The notes under the pieces: model-generated
Seen by the model: the letters and a program-made list of their open reading frames with translations, nothing else
Told to the model about the DNA's origin: nothing
Database searches by the model: none
Program-made: the position numbers and the translations under genes
Assembly (NCBI GenBank): GCA_013115135.1
Contig: JABANP010000021.1
Coordinates: 228,325-292,324 of the forward strand
Direction of reading: 5' to 3'
DNA length: 64,000 nucleotides
DNA from: Perkinsus olseni
Taxonomy: Eukaryota > Perkinsozoa > Perkinsida > Perkinsidae
In this document: piece by piece, positions 45,693 through 56,803 of the stretch
How positions within the stretch are numbered: the first letter of the stretch is position 1
Layout of the letters: every line of letters starts with the position of its first letter

Positions 45693-46625
45693 ATGGGAGG
45701 AGTCTGGTTACGTAACGCCTCAGTAGCCGCAATAGCCCTGTACCTATCATGGAGGGGCTGGAAGCATCTTAGTACATGGCAGCTGGTCACACTCCTGTGG
45801 ATTGCCGCTGTCCATAGTACTACGGCCTTCCTCAATGCTACACGGCTGTGCCCTGGCTTCCCTGGCAAGAGGTGACCCGCCGCCATCGCCTCTTCGATAT
45901 TAGTCTTCCTTCTCAGTCGCACATCAGGATCCCTGAACCTCTTCCGTACTGTATTGTTGTGGCCCTTCTTCCTCTTCCAATGGGGTTATGTCTCTACGGC
46001 TTTCCTTATTCACTTGTTACTGGCTGGTGGCTGGAACCCAGCCGAGTCGTGTGCGGAGGTGAGGCGGCAACAACAGCAGCAGGCGAGCATCATCGGGCCC
46101 CATGGCCTTTACAGGTTTCCTCTGGCCTGTTTGTCGGAGACATTATGGCGTCAGCGTTCGACAATGAGTGGGACGTCGTCTTGGATGTGACCAATGAGAT
46201 ACCGAGGCTCAGCTCGTCTCAAGACTACCACTGCATACCTACTTGGGACGGGTGCGCACGCTTCCTTCGTCGCTCTGCCCTTCACTACTCCCTTCAGGAC
46301 AGCGCCCACCGTCAAGCAATTGGACGAAGCCTGCGATTATATTCAGCCCTTCCTCAAGAAGAAGAATAAGAGTGGGCGTATCCTCATCCACTGCGCCCAT
46401 GGCAAAGGCCGCAGCGTTACGGTCATGACCGCTGTACTTTCTGGACTCGGCATCGAACCCGATTGGCGTTCAGCTTACTCTAGGGTAAACCTAAGATCCT
46501 ACCAGCCCTCGGACATGAGTCGGTCTTTGCGTCAGGTGCGAGCCCACCGTAGACAAGCTCACCTTAACGGTGTAATGCAACAGCGACTTGACGACTGGGA
46601 GACCGCCAGACGACGGAAGATGTGA
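45693..46625 (+). CDS. Membrane-anchored dual-specificity phosphatase
   Basis: The signature of cysteine-dependent phosphatases is explicit: ILIHCAHGKGRSVTV (HCx2Gx2RS), with the family's conserved lead-in SSGLFVGDIMAS and NEWDVVLDVTNEIP. ATG 45693 starts an N-terminal region with hydrophobic helices (VAAIALYLSWRGW, WQLVTLLWIAAVHST, then after an intron LFRTVLLWPFFLFQWGYVST, AFLIHLLLAGGW). Introns: 45872-45916, about 46052-46116 and about 46241-46287; all three joins keep frame, the last restoring WDGTAPTVKQLDEA. The C-terminus is basic (AHRRQAHLNG...ARRRKM), TGA 46623-46625. The arrangement resembles plant and protist membrane-bound DSPs acting on phosphoproteins or lipids; substrate is unknown. 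Confidence 0.75.
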
Positions 46626-46874
46626 AGTTCGCTCAGGGTCCACTGTATTGTCTATTATTACCACTAGTGTAGTTTTTGTACTGCTCACTGGTATCGAGTT
46701 AATCTTGGGTGTGTGGGAAGGGGAGGGTGTCAGAGGCCGCTGTCATGGATCGCTTGCCTAGAGTGTTCACCTTCCTGCTGTTACTTCTTATGTAAGATGG
46801 TCGCAACTATCATTAAATTCGAAACGTGAACTGCTTCGCTCCGCTAATTTCGTGGCGCGCGCCATCTCCCGCGG
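46626..46874. other. Spacer upstream of the retrotransposon
   Basis: No gene. At 46833-46860 it holds CTTCGCTCCGCT followed by AATTTCGTGGCGCGCGC, two phrases that recur at other places in the window. The retrotransposon's presumed target duplicate GCGG lies at 46871-46874. Confidence 0.5.
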
Positions 46875-47133
46875 TGTTGTACCAATGGCTAGACCATTGT
46901 GTGTCACTGTCCCCCTGTCCCAATTTTCGGCCCGAACGCAACCCTGTCCGCTGGATACTAAGCGTGCTGCAAGCTAAGCTATAGTGGTAGTTCAATAGCT
47001 ACAACGGACAACATAAGAACGATCGTATAAAACGTATACTTGGTTTTGGCTCTTTGTACGTCCGCTGTCGTACAACATTGTCACTGCTACTTGCCGCGTC
47101 TTGAGTTACGTATAAGGAGTCACTGGTCCTACA
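46875..47133 (+). repeat. 5' LTR
   Basis: 259 bp, TGTTGTACC...GGTCCTACA, matching 56509-56767 base for base as far as I can check. It contains TATAAAACG near 47025, a possible core promoter. Confidence 0.93.
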
Positions 47134-47138
47134 TAATT

Positions 47139-47148
47139 TGGTAGCAGC
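47139..47148 (+). other. Primer binding site, initiator tRNA-Met type
   Basis: TGGTAGCAG lies five bases after the 5' LTR. It equals the complement of the 3' end (CTGCTACCA) of eukaryotic initiator tRNA-Met, a frequent primer for LTR elements. Confidence 0.7.
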
Positions 47149-47195
47149 TCCTTGTTTACTTCGAGAACTTTCACACGAACGACATCTATTTGGTC

Positions 47196-50100
47196 ATGAA
47201 CCACGACAACGAAAACGAAGGTACTGGTGATAATCGTGAGATAGCCATTCAGACGGCTGAAGTTACGCCTCCGGGGACAGCTCCCCGCCCGCTAACCCCT
47301 AATTCTGGTGGTGATCCTTCGTCAGGATCACATTCGACGGCACCACCCAACGCCTCGGCACAGACGTCTGCTACCTCTAACTCTAGCACCACGCCTAATG
47401 GTTCGACACCTTCTACTAATACGCCTATGGTTACGACTGATTCTACTTCGAGTCCTCCTACTGACCGTAGTCTTCCTGCCCGGACTAAGAGACTTTTTCG
47501 TGCCCGTTCCCGAAAAGTTTGCTAATAAGCCTATGGACAGTATCAGAGATTGGTTCGAGTCCTACGAGCTCTACACCTATGGTAACCTTTACGATGATCA
47601 TTCACGTGCCCGTTTCCTAGGTGCTTTCCTCACTGGTGATCCGGCTAATGTTTGGAAGACCTAGCAACACTCGCAGCTGAGCCGCTAGACGTGCAACATA
47701 GGGTCAGGAGGTAGTGGAGTGCGATAGAGACCGTTTCAACCGGCGCTCCGCTTTGCCATATACAGTGAGCACAGCACAGCATGACCGACCATGTCACTAA
47801 GTTCTGTCTGTGAGGGACGTACGCGAGGGAGATCAGGCATTGGTAGACGAACAGACGGGGATGAACGCGCGATGAAGATCCAGGAGGAGGTGTGCGGCCC
47901 GGGCAGGTCTCCGACGGAGAACGCTGCCCGGGCCGCAAGATTGACGTGTGACTTCGTGGTTGAGCATAGACTCACCGGCTTGGAAGGTTAAGAAAACTGA
48001 ATCCCTGGGCGTCATTCGTACTGGCAAACATCTTCTTGAGCAAACCGGAAGGCGAAAATATGCGACATAGTACCTTATACCTCGAGCAGTAGTCCCGTTT
48101 TGTAGTACGGGTACATGCCAGCCTGTGATTCACAGGACGGGATTCCTAAGTCGGGACTCCCGACTCGGGAGTCGGGAGCATCACGATATCAGACCTGTAC
48201 ACGGCCACTAACGGCCTCCTTGTCCCGAGCCTAAACACCGAAAACCGAAGCCCAGTCCGGCTGCCATGGCGTGCGCTTTCGTGTTTATGTTAGCGCGCGC
48301 CCCCAAACACGATTTTCGTAGGTAGAGCCGCAACCAACGCGATTGAACCTCCCATACATTAGGATATGGATCTTATTGCCGTTGGGAATATTCTTGTCAA
48401 TTTTCGTGTTAAATGTGACTCATTTGAAGCCTGCACAGCGCACGAACGAAAATTGTGAAACGTGCACCATTATGGCAGCGGAGCGTAGTTCTGTCCCATT
48501 TGTGCGCCGCGTCACCTGAAATTCCCACGAGAAATGGTTGGTTTGTGGCGTGGATGTTTTCGTTTGGCATGAGACTGTGCAGGATTACTCATATGCATGG
48601 TAAGAGTACTCGTGCAAAGTTTGAGAAAATTTCATGGGCTAATTTCGAAAATCGCTCCGATTCGATGCAGATGTAATATGGTTGTTTCCGGTGGCAGAGA
48701 CCACCCGCGCTCGCCCTAGGCCCTCGCGGGGCCCTTCCCGCTCGGGCTAACATTTGTGAGGTACCCCGCATGGAACTCGCCCTCCGTTCACCTAGAGAAA
48801 GACGTCCTAAGGCCGCGAGCGCAAAAATGAGAGAAAACCGTGGAGCAGGAGCGCGCTGCTGGTCAGAGTCACGCCGGTAGGGCAGTCGAGTAGTGTCCAC
48901 AGCGTCGACGGTCTGCAGCTCGGTACGCTCGAACGTACGAGCGGCAATACATCGAGTGTAGGGCCGACAGATGTGACTGGCGCAATCTACGATGGGACGG
49001 TGACACGCAGCTGTCAGTAGGGTATGGCGATCCGGGCTCCCCCACAAGTGGGGACCCTGCCCGGATCGCAAGGTTACGTTAAGTGTGTAACAGTCGCCGG
49101 CGGGCGTGCGCGGTTGACGATGCGCAGTGGCATGGAGCGCGCGCCCTGACAGGTTTGGTGGACTTGCGAGGCAAAGTACGCAACAAGAAACCGATTGTGG
49201 CCCGCGAGGGCATAATGATGAATATCAGGATATAATTTATACGCCGAACAACCCACCGGCTAGAGAAGAGCAGTGCTAACTCGCTCATAACGTATAACCG
49301 CACGGACGCGGCTGTGGCGTGCCCTTTCTCGCGTATAGTAGCGCGCGCCCGTAATCCCCAATTTTGCCTCCTGCGGCGGTGCCAGGAGCCTCGAGCATTC
49401 GAGCGGCTAGGCTATGGGTCTGTAGGCACTGTGGAGTCTTGTGGCGAAGATCCAAGCGAAACCCGTTGCATCTGAGTACTCTACAGCGATGATTCGCAAA
49501 AGTGTGGAACGTGCGCCATTTTGAAGGCGGAGCGTAGTTCTGTCTCTTTTTGCGCCACGTCACGCGCGCGGCCCATGAAAATAAGTTAGTGTTTAAGTGT
49601 AAACGTTTCGTTTGAGACGAGATATAGCAGTGACACCATTTTAAGATAAGTAGAGTCGATTTGCAAAGTTTCAGCGAATTTTAACGGCTGGGAGTCGAGA
49701 TGGGTGTCTGGGTATAGCTTGGAACCTTTAGATATACACGGTCACTCTCCCGACCATTTAGCGCGCGCCTCGCTGGGGCCCTTCCCGCTCGGCGACATTT
49801 CCCTGGGCATACAGCATGGCGCTAAACCCCCGTCCACCCAGTGCTCCAAGACCAATTATGAAACGGACAAGGCAGTTCTCATTAAGACCTTTGAGAAGTG
49901 CCGCTTACCTGATGAAGCTTGGAGTCGGTTTGACAACTACCAGTGGGATCGTATCCAACCTCTGTCCGTTTACGCGGCCGCTCTTTCACGGTACCTGAAC
50001 GAGTACAATGACTTGTTGAAGCCCGAGAATCGGTTGTCTTCACCTGCTAGGGAGACGTTGTTGGTCGAGAAGTTGTCGAAGTTGGCCACAGGTGCGGCGA

Positions 50101-50561
50101 AGGCTGAAATCCGCCGAGCACGTCCCCGAACTGCTGCTGATGTTTGTGATCTTTTGGGTGCCTACGTCGACAATAGTGACCAGACTGGTGTTAATGCCGT
50201 CCGCTCTATTGAACCTAAGTTAGATGCTAGCATCGAGATGTTGTCGAAGTTACTTGGAGCGTTTGAGGGTGCTCAAACGCGGCAGGTCGAGCAGTTTGAT
50301 CGTCTTTGTGCTGTCTTGGGTACTCCACAACAACGCCAATTCAGCGGGCAAGGCCCGCAGAACGGTCAACTACGACGCCGAGGTCCTCGAAGGTGTGGTA
50401 TATGTGCAGGGCCGCACCTTACCTTGGAGTGCCAGCACAAGAAGTTTTCTACCGGTTGCGCAATCTGCGGTAACACAGAGCACTTCGCCCGTAACTGCCC
50501 GCTCCGTCCTACCTTTTTGGCTGGTATACAGGGCAGTGTTCCCGTTCCTTCGGGAAACTAA
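47196..50561 (+). CDS. Gag, interrupted by insertion and frame breaks
   Basis: ATG 47196 opens a Ser/Thr/Pro-rich N-terminus (MNHDNENEGTGDNREIAIQT). At a T-run (about 47490) the frame shifts to FFVPVPEKFANKPMDSIRDW and runs to NVWKT at 47660. There the 2.19-kb insert interrupts. The gag frame resumes exactly after it (NYETDKAVLIKTFEKC, from 49854), and removing the insert plus one AAGACC copy restores WKTNYETD in frame. The C-terminal part contains YQWDRIQPLSVYAAALSRYL (capsid-like) and zinc knuckles at about 50394-50500: CGICAGPHLTLEC and canonical CAICGNTEHFARNC. It ends at 50561. It forms the virus-like particle and binds RNA in this family. Confidence 0.85.
47893..47938. repeat. G/C-rich hairpin in nested element, unit 1
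   Basis: Arms GCGGCCCGGGCAG and CTGCCCGGGCCGC pair perfectly over 13 bp around a short loop. An equivalent hairpin is found in unit 2 at 49027-49070. Confidence 0.85.
49027..49070. repeat. G/C-rich hairpin in nested element, unit 2
   Basis: Arms GCGATCCGGGC and GCCCGGATCGC pair perfectly. The loop holds a second small stem (CCCCAC/GTGGGG). Arm bases differ from unit 1 while pairing is kept, and the flanking CAAG.TT.ACGT is shared. Confidence 0.85.
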
Positions 50562-50579
50562 TTCGACGGCCGGATTGCG

Positions 50580-53500
50580 GCTCCCGGTCGTCGGCACCGA
50601 TCTCTCTCTGTACTTTTGGTGAGGCTAATGGTCCGTTTATTTTTGCCCGTTTATCTGCTGGAGAAGCCCGTACTCCGTTTGTTAGGGCTCTTATCGATTC
50701 TGGTGCTCGTATAACGGTGGTTCCTAAAAGGAATTTGCCCAAGGGCATGCGACTCCAACCTGTACTCACTCATGCGGGCTCCGCTGACCCCGGTAATCCT
50801 ATTCTTCTGTTGGGCTCTGCGATTGTAAAATTGTCGCTGTATGATTCGCCTAATGGTAATTGTAACGTCTACTCCAGCCGTGCGCCGCGGGCTGGTAGTA
50901 CCTGTGTAAGTTTTGAATTTAAGGTCTATGTAGTAGAAGACTTAATTTGTGATATGTTGTTGGGCTTCGACTTCCTCTGGCACTATGGTCTTACCTTGGA
51001 GATGGCGGAAGGTCATGTCCGCTTGGTTGGTACTCGTGATCCTTTGGCGGGTCAGTATCGTGAACCTCTCCCAGAACCTGATGCACGAAGTGTTAGCGTG
51101 TCGTTGCCCTTTGCTCTACTTGGAACTACTGGTTCGACTGTGAAGCCGGTAGTTGAACCCGTCTCTCCCGAACAAGCCCAGGATGTGCTTACCCGAGACG
51201 TTTCCACCCAGACTTCTGGGGTGGTTGATGAGTCTGTGCAGACTATGCCGCCTACTTCTACCCCGAGTTCTTTGGACAAGCCCGTCAAGAACCCCGTTCG
51301 TTGTGCTAGGCCTCGTGATAGTCCGCCTGACTTTACGGTTGGAGGGGTATCTGATTCACTTCAGCTCCCCTCCCGCCACTCTGATGATGTCCGCTCTCAC
51401 CTTGGTTTTGGTGACGACGACGATGACTCTAGCCCCTCTCTGGCTCAGCGTAGAGCCTTTGCCGAAGCCGGGGCTCCTATCTGTCTGCTGCAACCTCCTG
51501 ACCCTTACGACTTCTATGACGACCCTGAGAAGGGAGAGCACACTGGTTTCGAGCCCTGGCCTGCTGACGATCAAGAAGTCTACGACGAGTTCGAGAATGA
51601 TGATATTGGTGGCAATTTGGACGACTATGCTGTTCCTCTTCTACCCGGCCCAGAAGAGCCTGATGTCGTCTTGCCCGACCTACCTGTTTCTGAACGTCCC
51701 GAGCTCCGTCCGATCCAAGATTTGTGCAACGACTTCTCGCAGCTTTTCCGCAACAAGATTGGTTTTGTCCGCTTGTCAACCATGACATTAAGACCACTGA
51801 CGAGAAGCCGGTAGCGCAGCGTCCGAGGCGAGTACCCCATAAGTGGCAAGCTGATATTAGAGGTCAGATCAATGACATGCTGAGAGAGGGATTATTCGGC
51901 CAAGCACGAGTGCTTGGCGCTCACCTGCGTCTACGTTAAGAAGAAGACCGGTGGTGTCCGTATCTGCGTAGATTACCGTGAGCTTAATCGGCGATCTCAG
52001 ATGTCCGCTTACCCTCTTCCTCGACCTGACTTCGTCCAAGATGACTTGAAGGGTGCCCGCTTCTTCACCTCTCTCGATCTCAAGTCTGGTTACTGGCAAG
52101 TACCTGTGTCCGCTGCTGATGTCGCCAAGACCGCCTTTTGCCCTGGTAATGGATTTCCGCTCTACGAGTTTGTTCGTATGCCGTTTGGCCTACATGACGC
52201 CCCCGCCACCTTCCAGAAGCTCATGGAGGATATCCTTGGTGACCTACCGTTTGTCAAGATTTATCTTGATGACATCCTGATCTTTTCAGCGGACATGGAG
52301 ACTCATGTCCGTCATCTTCGCGTGGTCTTCGAGAGGTTGTCCGCCGCCAACATTACCTTGGGTGCTAGCAAATGCGACTTTGCTATGGAGGAGATAGCTT
52401 ACCTGGGCCACATTTACGACAAGTATGGTATGCGCCCTGATCCAGACCGCGTCCGTTGTATCTCTGAGTGGCCGCTACCTGAGACGGTTCGTGATGTTCG
52501 GCGGTTTATGGGACTGGTTGGCTATTACCGCGCCTTCATCCCTCGGTTCACTGCTATGGCCAAGCCGGTTCAGGACTTGGTTAGTCGTTGTGCAGATCAA
52601 CCTGACACTATCCGTGTTCACTGGGGAGAGGAGCAGCAGAGATCCTTCGAAGCCTTACGATCTGCACTAGCCGGTTTGCCCGCTCTTGCCTACCCTGACT
52701 TCGACGCCCCGTTCCAGCTTTGTTGTGATGCGAGTGATTTCGCGATTGGTTCAGTTCTCGAGCAAGATCACCGTCCTCTGGCCTTCTTTTTCCCAAGTCC
52801 TCACCGGTGCTCAGCTTCGGTGGCATACCTATGAAAAAGAAGGCTATGCACTCGTCCGCTCACTCGAGAAGTTCCGTCACTACTTATTGGACACTCGGTT
52901 CAAGGTCACTATTTTCTCTGACCATCGACCACTACAACAACTGGCGAAGTCGAAGTCACCCCCGAGTTGAACGTTGGCTACTGGCAATGCAGAATTTCCG
53001 CTTTGAAGTCCGTTACAAGGAAGGTGTCAAGAATATTAATGCTGACGCCTTGTCCCGTCCCCAGTTGCCTGCTGCGCCCAAGCCCCCGCTTACTAAGACT
53101 TGCCCCGTCCGCTCTGGTGTTGAGGTTATCCCTCCGGACTCTGTGGTACCTGAGGAAGATCCTGAAATGTCTGGCCTGCTACCGGACACTATGGTGAAGC
53201 CTCTCATTGCCACGGTAGTCTTGTGCCCATTATGGTCGTGGGATAAACTCCGAGAAGCCCAAGAGCAAGACCGAGTAGTTCGAGAAGTTCGTGATCGAGT
53301 TTTGGTAGACGCCCCGCTTGGTCGCAAGGAGTTTACCTCTCGGCTATATATGCCTTATAGACGTATCTGGTCGGTCTTGGACGTTTGTGATGGAGTTCTG
53401 GTGCGCCTCCTGAAGACGGATCCCTTGGAACCCGTCCGCTGTGTAGCCGTGGTTCCTACCTCCTTGCGGAAGGAAGCTGTTGCTTATTATCATGATGAGA

Positions 53501-54855
53501 AGGGTCACTTTGCCGAGAAGCGCATGCTTGAGAACATGAAGCCTACGCTGTATTGGCCCAACATGCACGTCGAGATCAACGACTACTTACAGCAGTGCAC
53601 TGGTTGTACTGTTGCCCGTCCTGGTCGTCCGATTCCATCCCCTTTGGTTCCGGTTCCGGTAGGGAGGCCTTGGCATACGTTAGCTGCGGATTACTTGGAG
53701 ATTACCCCGCCCGCTGACGGCAAGAAGTACTTGTTAGTGTTGCAGGATTATTTCACCAAGTGGGCTGAAGCTTATCCACTTCAGCGGGCGACGGTGGAAG
53801 AGACCCTGCCTCACCTCTTGAACCTCTTCTCCAAGTTTGGCCCTCCTGTCCGCATACATTCAGATCAAGGCCCCCAGTTTGAGTCTATCCTCTTCAATCG
53901 GGTCATGGAGGCCTTGGGGATAAAACGGTCGCGCTCATCCGTCTATCATCCCCAGGGTAATGGTCTAGTTGAGCGATTTAATCGTTCGTTGCTCGACATG
54001 CTACGCCGACATATTGGGATTCCCGATTGGGTTTCTCATTTGCCCGCTCTTCTCTGGGTGTATAATACGTCGATACACTCGGTGACTGGCTTCAGTCCGT
54101 ACAAGCTACTCTTCGCTCGTGATCCTCCGTCCGACTTCCTGCCCATGACGATGTCCGCTGCTGATTTGATGATCGACCCGGCTACTTATGAGGCCTACTC
54201 GGAAGCACTACGAGCCTATTTGACGGATCAGGTCGACTTGGCTATTACTCAAGCAGCGGGCAATGCTAAGAGGCACTATGATCGGAATAATGCTCCTCAA
54301 GGATTCTTTGTTGGCGCTCGCGTTCTTCTACGGCTTATGAAGCACCAGAGGCCTACTAAACTCTCACCTATGTGGGAGCCGAACTGGTTCATCACGCAGA
54401 TTGTGGGTTCGTCTGATCCTATCAAGGTTGTCCGCTTGTTCCATCTGCCGTCGAAGCGAGTGAAGGTCTTGAGCGTGGACCATATCAAGGTTGACCCTTT
54501 GCAACCTGATAACATTCAGGAGATCATGCAGAGCTTCCCCGAGCCCCTACGTGATGCCCGTGAACCAAACCTAGCTAGTACCCATGGTTCTGCTGTTGTG
54601 TCGTCCGATGGCCTTCACCCAGAGCAACCTCATGTTCAATTCGAAGGTCTTGTCGGAGCGGGCACTGCGGGCGTCCGTCCGTTACAGGCTCAGCAATTAC
54701 CGGTTAATCCTGATGGACTCATTGGTGGAGAACGTATGGTATATGGTTCGAGTGGTGCTCAGCTACCTCGCTGGCAAGGGCTTGATGCGTTCCGTCCGCG
54801 ACCTGTGGAACCGGCAGGACCTCCGCAAGTATACGGCTTACGTATCGATACCTAA
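50580..54855 (+). CDS. Pol polyprotein: protease, RT, RNase H, integrase
   Basis: Aspartic protease: ALIDSGARITVVP (about 50690-50730) and MLLGFDFLWHYG. An acidic linker follows to about 51750. Reverse transcriptase: PLVNHDIKTTDEKP, VYVKKKTGGVRICVDYREL, FFTSLDLKSGYWQ, RMPFGLHDAPATFQ and the catalytic VKIYLDDILIFS (about 52255). RNase H: CCDASDFAIGSVLEQ, WHTYEKEGYALV, FSDHRPLQQL. Integrase: an HHCC zinc finger (H of KGHFAEKR and CTGC near 53600), catalytic residues in LAADYLEI, HSDQGPQF and GLVERFNR, and a GPY/F-type C-terminus. The frame changes at about 51760, 51895, 51922, 52790 (T-run) and 52965 (C-run), each by one base. Translation as one Gag-Pol or with frameshifting cannot be judged until those are verified. 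Confidence 0.88.
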
Positions 54856-55678
54856 TGACCGTCAAGATGATATCCAACGAGCACGCTCTGGTCCTATTAC
54901 CGTACCGACTCCGCCAGTAGTGGCCCCTAATGCAGAACGAGCCCCTCCGCCTGTGGACCCCGCTGCTGTGTCCGTTCCCTCTGGTGGTACTACTGATTTG
55001 AGGTCTGCCTCAAGCCATCGACTTTCCCAAGCTGCAGATGCCTCTGTGCTCTTGTCTACGCCACAAGAAGAGTCGCCCGCTACGCCGTCGGGTCCGTCTC
55101 TGTCATTGACTTCCCCGTCAGTACCGTCCATACCGTCCGTTCCGTCTTTACTGCTTACTTCCCCGGACTTGGCATCTAGGCCAAGTTCACCGGCCCCTGT
55201 TCCTGACAATATCAACAGTGGGCATGTGTCGGAAGCTACACCGTTTACTTCTCCTAATGCATCCATGGTTGATGCTCGTTCTGGCACATCGCCTTCTTCT
55301 AATTCGTCGTCCGTTGCCACTGAGCAAGACGCCGTCTCTGCTAACTCCGACTTTGACTCTACTACCCCTAATGTATCTTCAGATGCTGGAGAATCTCTTC
55401 ATGAAGAAGAATTGGCTGTTCCTGAGGAAGAAAATCCTGTCCTCGAACAAGAAGAAGCCCCGGTTCGCAAGGAAGAAGCGGATAGTCCCGCTCCAGTTGT
55501 AGAGCCTGCTACGGTATCTATGCCACTATCAAGGCCACGATATGCCACTAGATCCCGTACTGGTACTCTGCCCGGTCCTCGCGAACGATTCTCATCTGAT
55601 ACTTACGTCCCACTCGCCCTACGACGTGCCCGTTCTTCGTCTACCTCTAGTAATGCGCGTAGTCATGTGTCGAACTAA
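54856..55678 (+). CDS. Disordered C-terminal extension of Pol
   Basis: The frame overlapping the end of Pol (from about 54830) continues as a Pro/Ser/Thr-rich and then Glu-rich tail (PVPDNINSGHVSEATPF, ESLHEEELAVPEEE) to a stop at 55678. A short basic motif RPRYATRSRTGTLPGPRERF is near the end, like the R-rich tails that some gypsy integrases use to contact chromatin. One base separates it from the integrase frame. A separate ORF is possible but less likely. Confidence 0.5.
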
Positions 55679-56508
55679 TGCTATGCATGGCCTTAGTTCT
55701 GGTAGGGAGGAAAATGGTGTGGAATACGAAGCTACGTTATGCGGGCCCCCTCTTTTCCACATCTATCCCTTCACTACCCGGTTAGGAGTACGATAATCCG
55801 TTTAGCGGACGTCCTCTTCTCCTGCCCGTTTCCTGTGACTAAAGTTACTTCTGGTGGTTGGTTTCCGGAGACCATAACGAATTGAACAACAAGTACTGTG
55901 CTACGATGTCAAGCAAGTGCTCACGTCCGACATTGTCTAAGTTTAGAAGCTTCTACGTCTACGCAAGTCTACCGTCTGTTGGCCAACGTCTACCTCACTA
56001 ATGACTATAATTATCCTGCGCGGTCAATTTCGTGGCGCGTGACGAATTTCGTGGCGCGTGACGTAAATTTGGCTGCGGTTACCGCCCTCAACAATGTGTA
56101 ACGGTCCGTTTTATTGTTCGTTTGCTCTCGATTTATCTGCTCCTCGACAGCGTTATCCGTCCGCTCGATGTCGTTCTTCCCCGACCTACTCAAGGACGTC
56201 TATCTAGAAAGCGACTCCGGTCTTCTCTTCGCCTGAGAAGATTTCCTACGAGCATTTGGTTGAAGATCTGGCGAGGTTCTACGAGCAGTTGGCCCGTTTC
56301 CGCTCTCGCAACACTACGTCCGCTGACATCGAGGAGGTCGAGGATTAAGGTTGATGATGGAAGATGAGGATATCGTGTGAGATTTCATTTCTGTCCGTTG
56401 GAGTTCTGTGATTGATCGTCTAAAGATTTTTTATGAAGTTCTCGTGAAGTCCATTTTTGCCGCTTGTCCGTTGTGATTGGGCGTTGGTTCGGTCCTGGTA
56501 GGGAGGAA
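55679..56508 (+). other. 3' untranslated part of the retrotransposon with PPT
   Basis: No ORF of note. At 56027-56060 TTTCGTGGCGCGTGACG occurs twice in direct succession. The polypurine tract GGTAGGGAGGAA lies at 56497-56508, directly before the 3' LTR. Confidence 0.7.
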
Positions 56509-56767
56509 TGTTGTACCAATGGCTAGACCATTGTGTGTCACTGTCCCCCTGTCCCAATTTTCGGCCCGAACGCAACCCTGTCCGCTGGATACTAAGCGTG
56601 CTGCAAGCTAAGCTATAGTGGTAGTTCAATAGCTACAACGGACAACATAAGAACGATCGTATAAAACGTATACTTGGTTTTGGCTCTTTGTACGTCCGCT
56701 GTCGTACAACATTGTCACTGCTACTTGCCGCGTCTTGAGTTACGTATAAGGAGTCACTGGTCCTACA
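56509..56767 (+). repeat. 3' LTR
   Basis: 259 bp, identical by eye to the 5' LTR; preceded by a purine-rich tract and followed by GCGG. Confidence 0.93.
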
Positions 56768-56803
56768 GCGGTGCGCATTGTATATTTCTGAAGGGTGTTG
56801 AAC

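Larger units (their letters stand above)
47662..49853. mobile_element. Nested 2.19-kb non-coding element in gag
   Basis: The gag frame is split at AAGACC 47656-47661 and resumes after a second AAGACC 49848-49853, which fits a 6-bp target duplication. The insert has no credible protein. It is built of two diverged tandem units about 1.05-1.13 kb long. Shared blocks: a G/C hairpin followed by CAAG.TT.ACGT (47893-47950 and 49027-49082), GGCGTGC.CTTT.TCG then TAGCGCGCGCCC (about 48270 and 49317), GGAGCGTAGTTCTGTC (about 48480 and 49530), GCAAAGTTT (48615 and 49660) and GGGGCCCTTCCCGCTCGG (48728 and 49776). It lacks terminal inverted repeats, so the transposition class is unknown. Confidence 0.75.
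46875..56767 (+). mobile_element. Ty3/gypsy-type LTR retrotransposon with nested insertion
   Basis: A full-length element of 9.9 kb: 5' LTR 46875-47133, primer site, gag, protease, reverse transcriptase, RNase H, integrase, polypurine tract and 3' LTR 56509-56767. Both LTRs are 259 bp, start TGTTG, end CTACA, and by eye are identical. GCGG flanks both sides (46871-46874 and 56768-56771), a likely 4-base target duplication. The order RT-RNase H-integrase marks Ty3/gypsy rather than copia. A separate 2.19-kb element is nested in gag. Without it the element would be about 7.7 kb. Identical LTRs imply very recent insertion, but the ORFs carry many one-base frame breaks. Confidence 0.93.

Noticed and set aside
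47870..47991. Short ORFs within the nested insert
   Set aside because: They are created by the hairpin's GC-rich sequence, do not match between the two units and have no domain.
47870..49082. CRISPR-like array
   Set aside because: Repeats are two long diverged units with hairpins, not short repeats with regular spacers, and the genome is eukaryotic.
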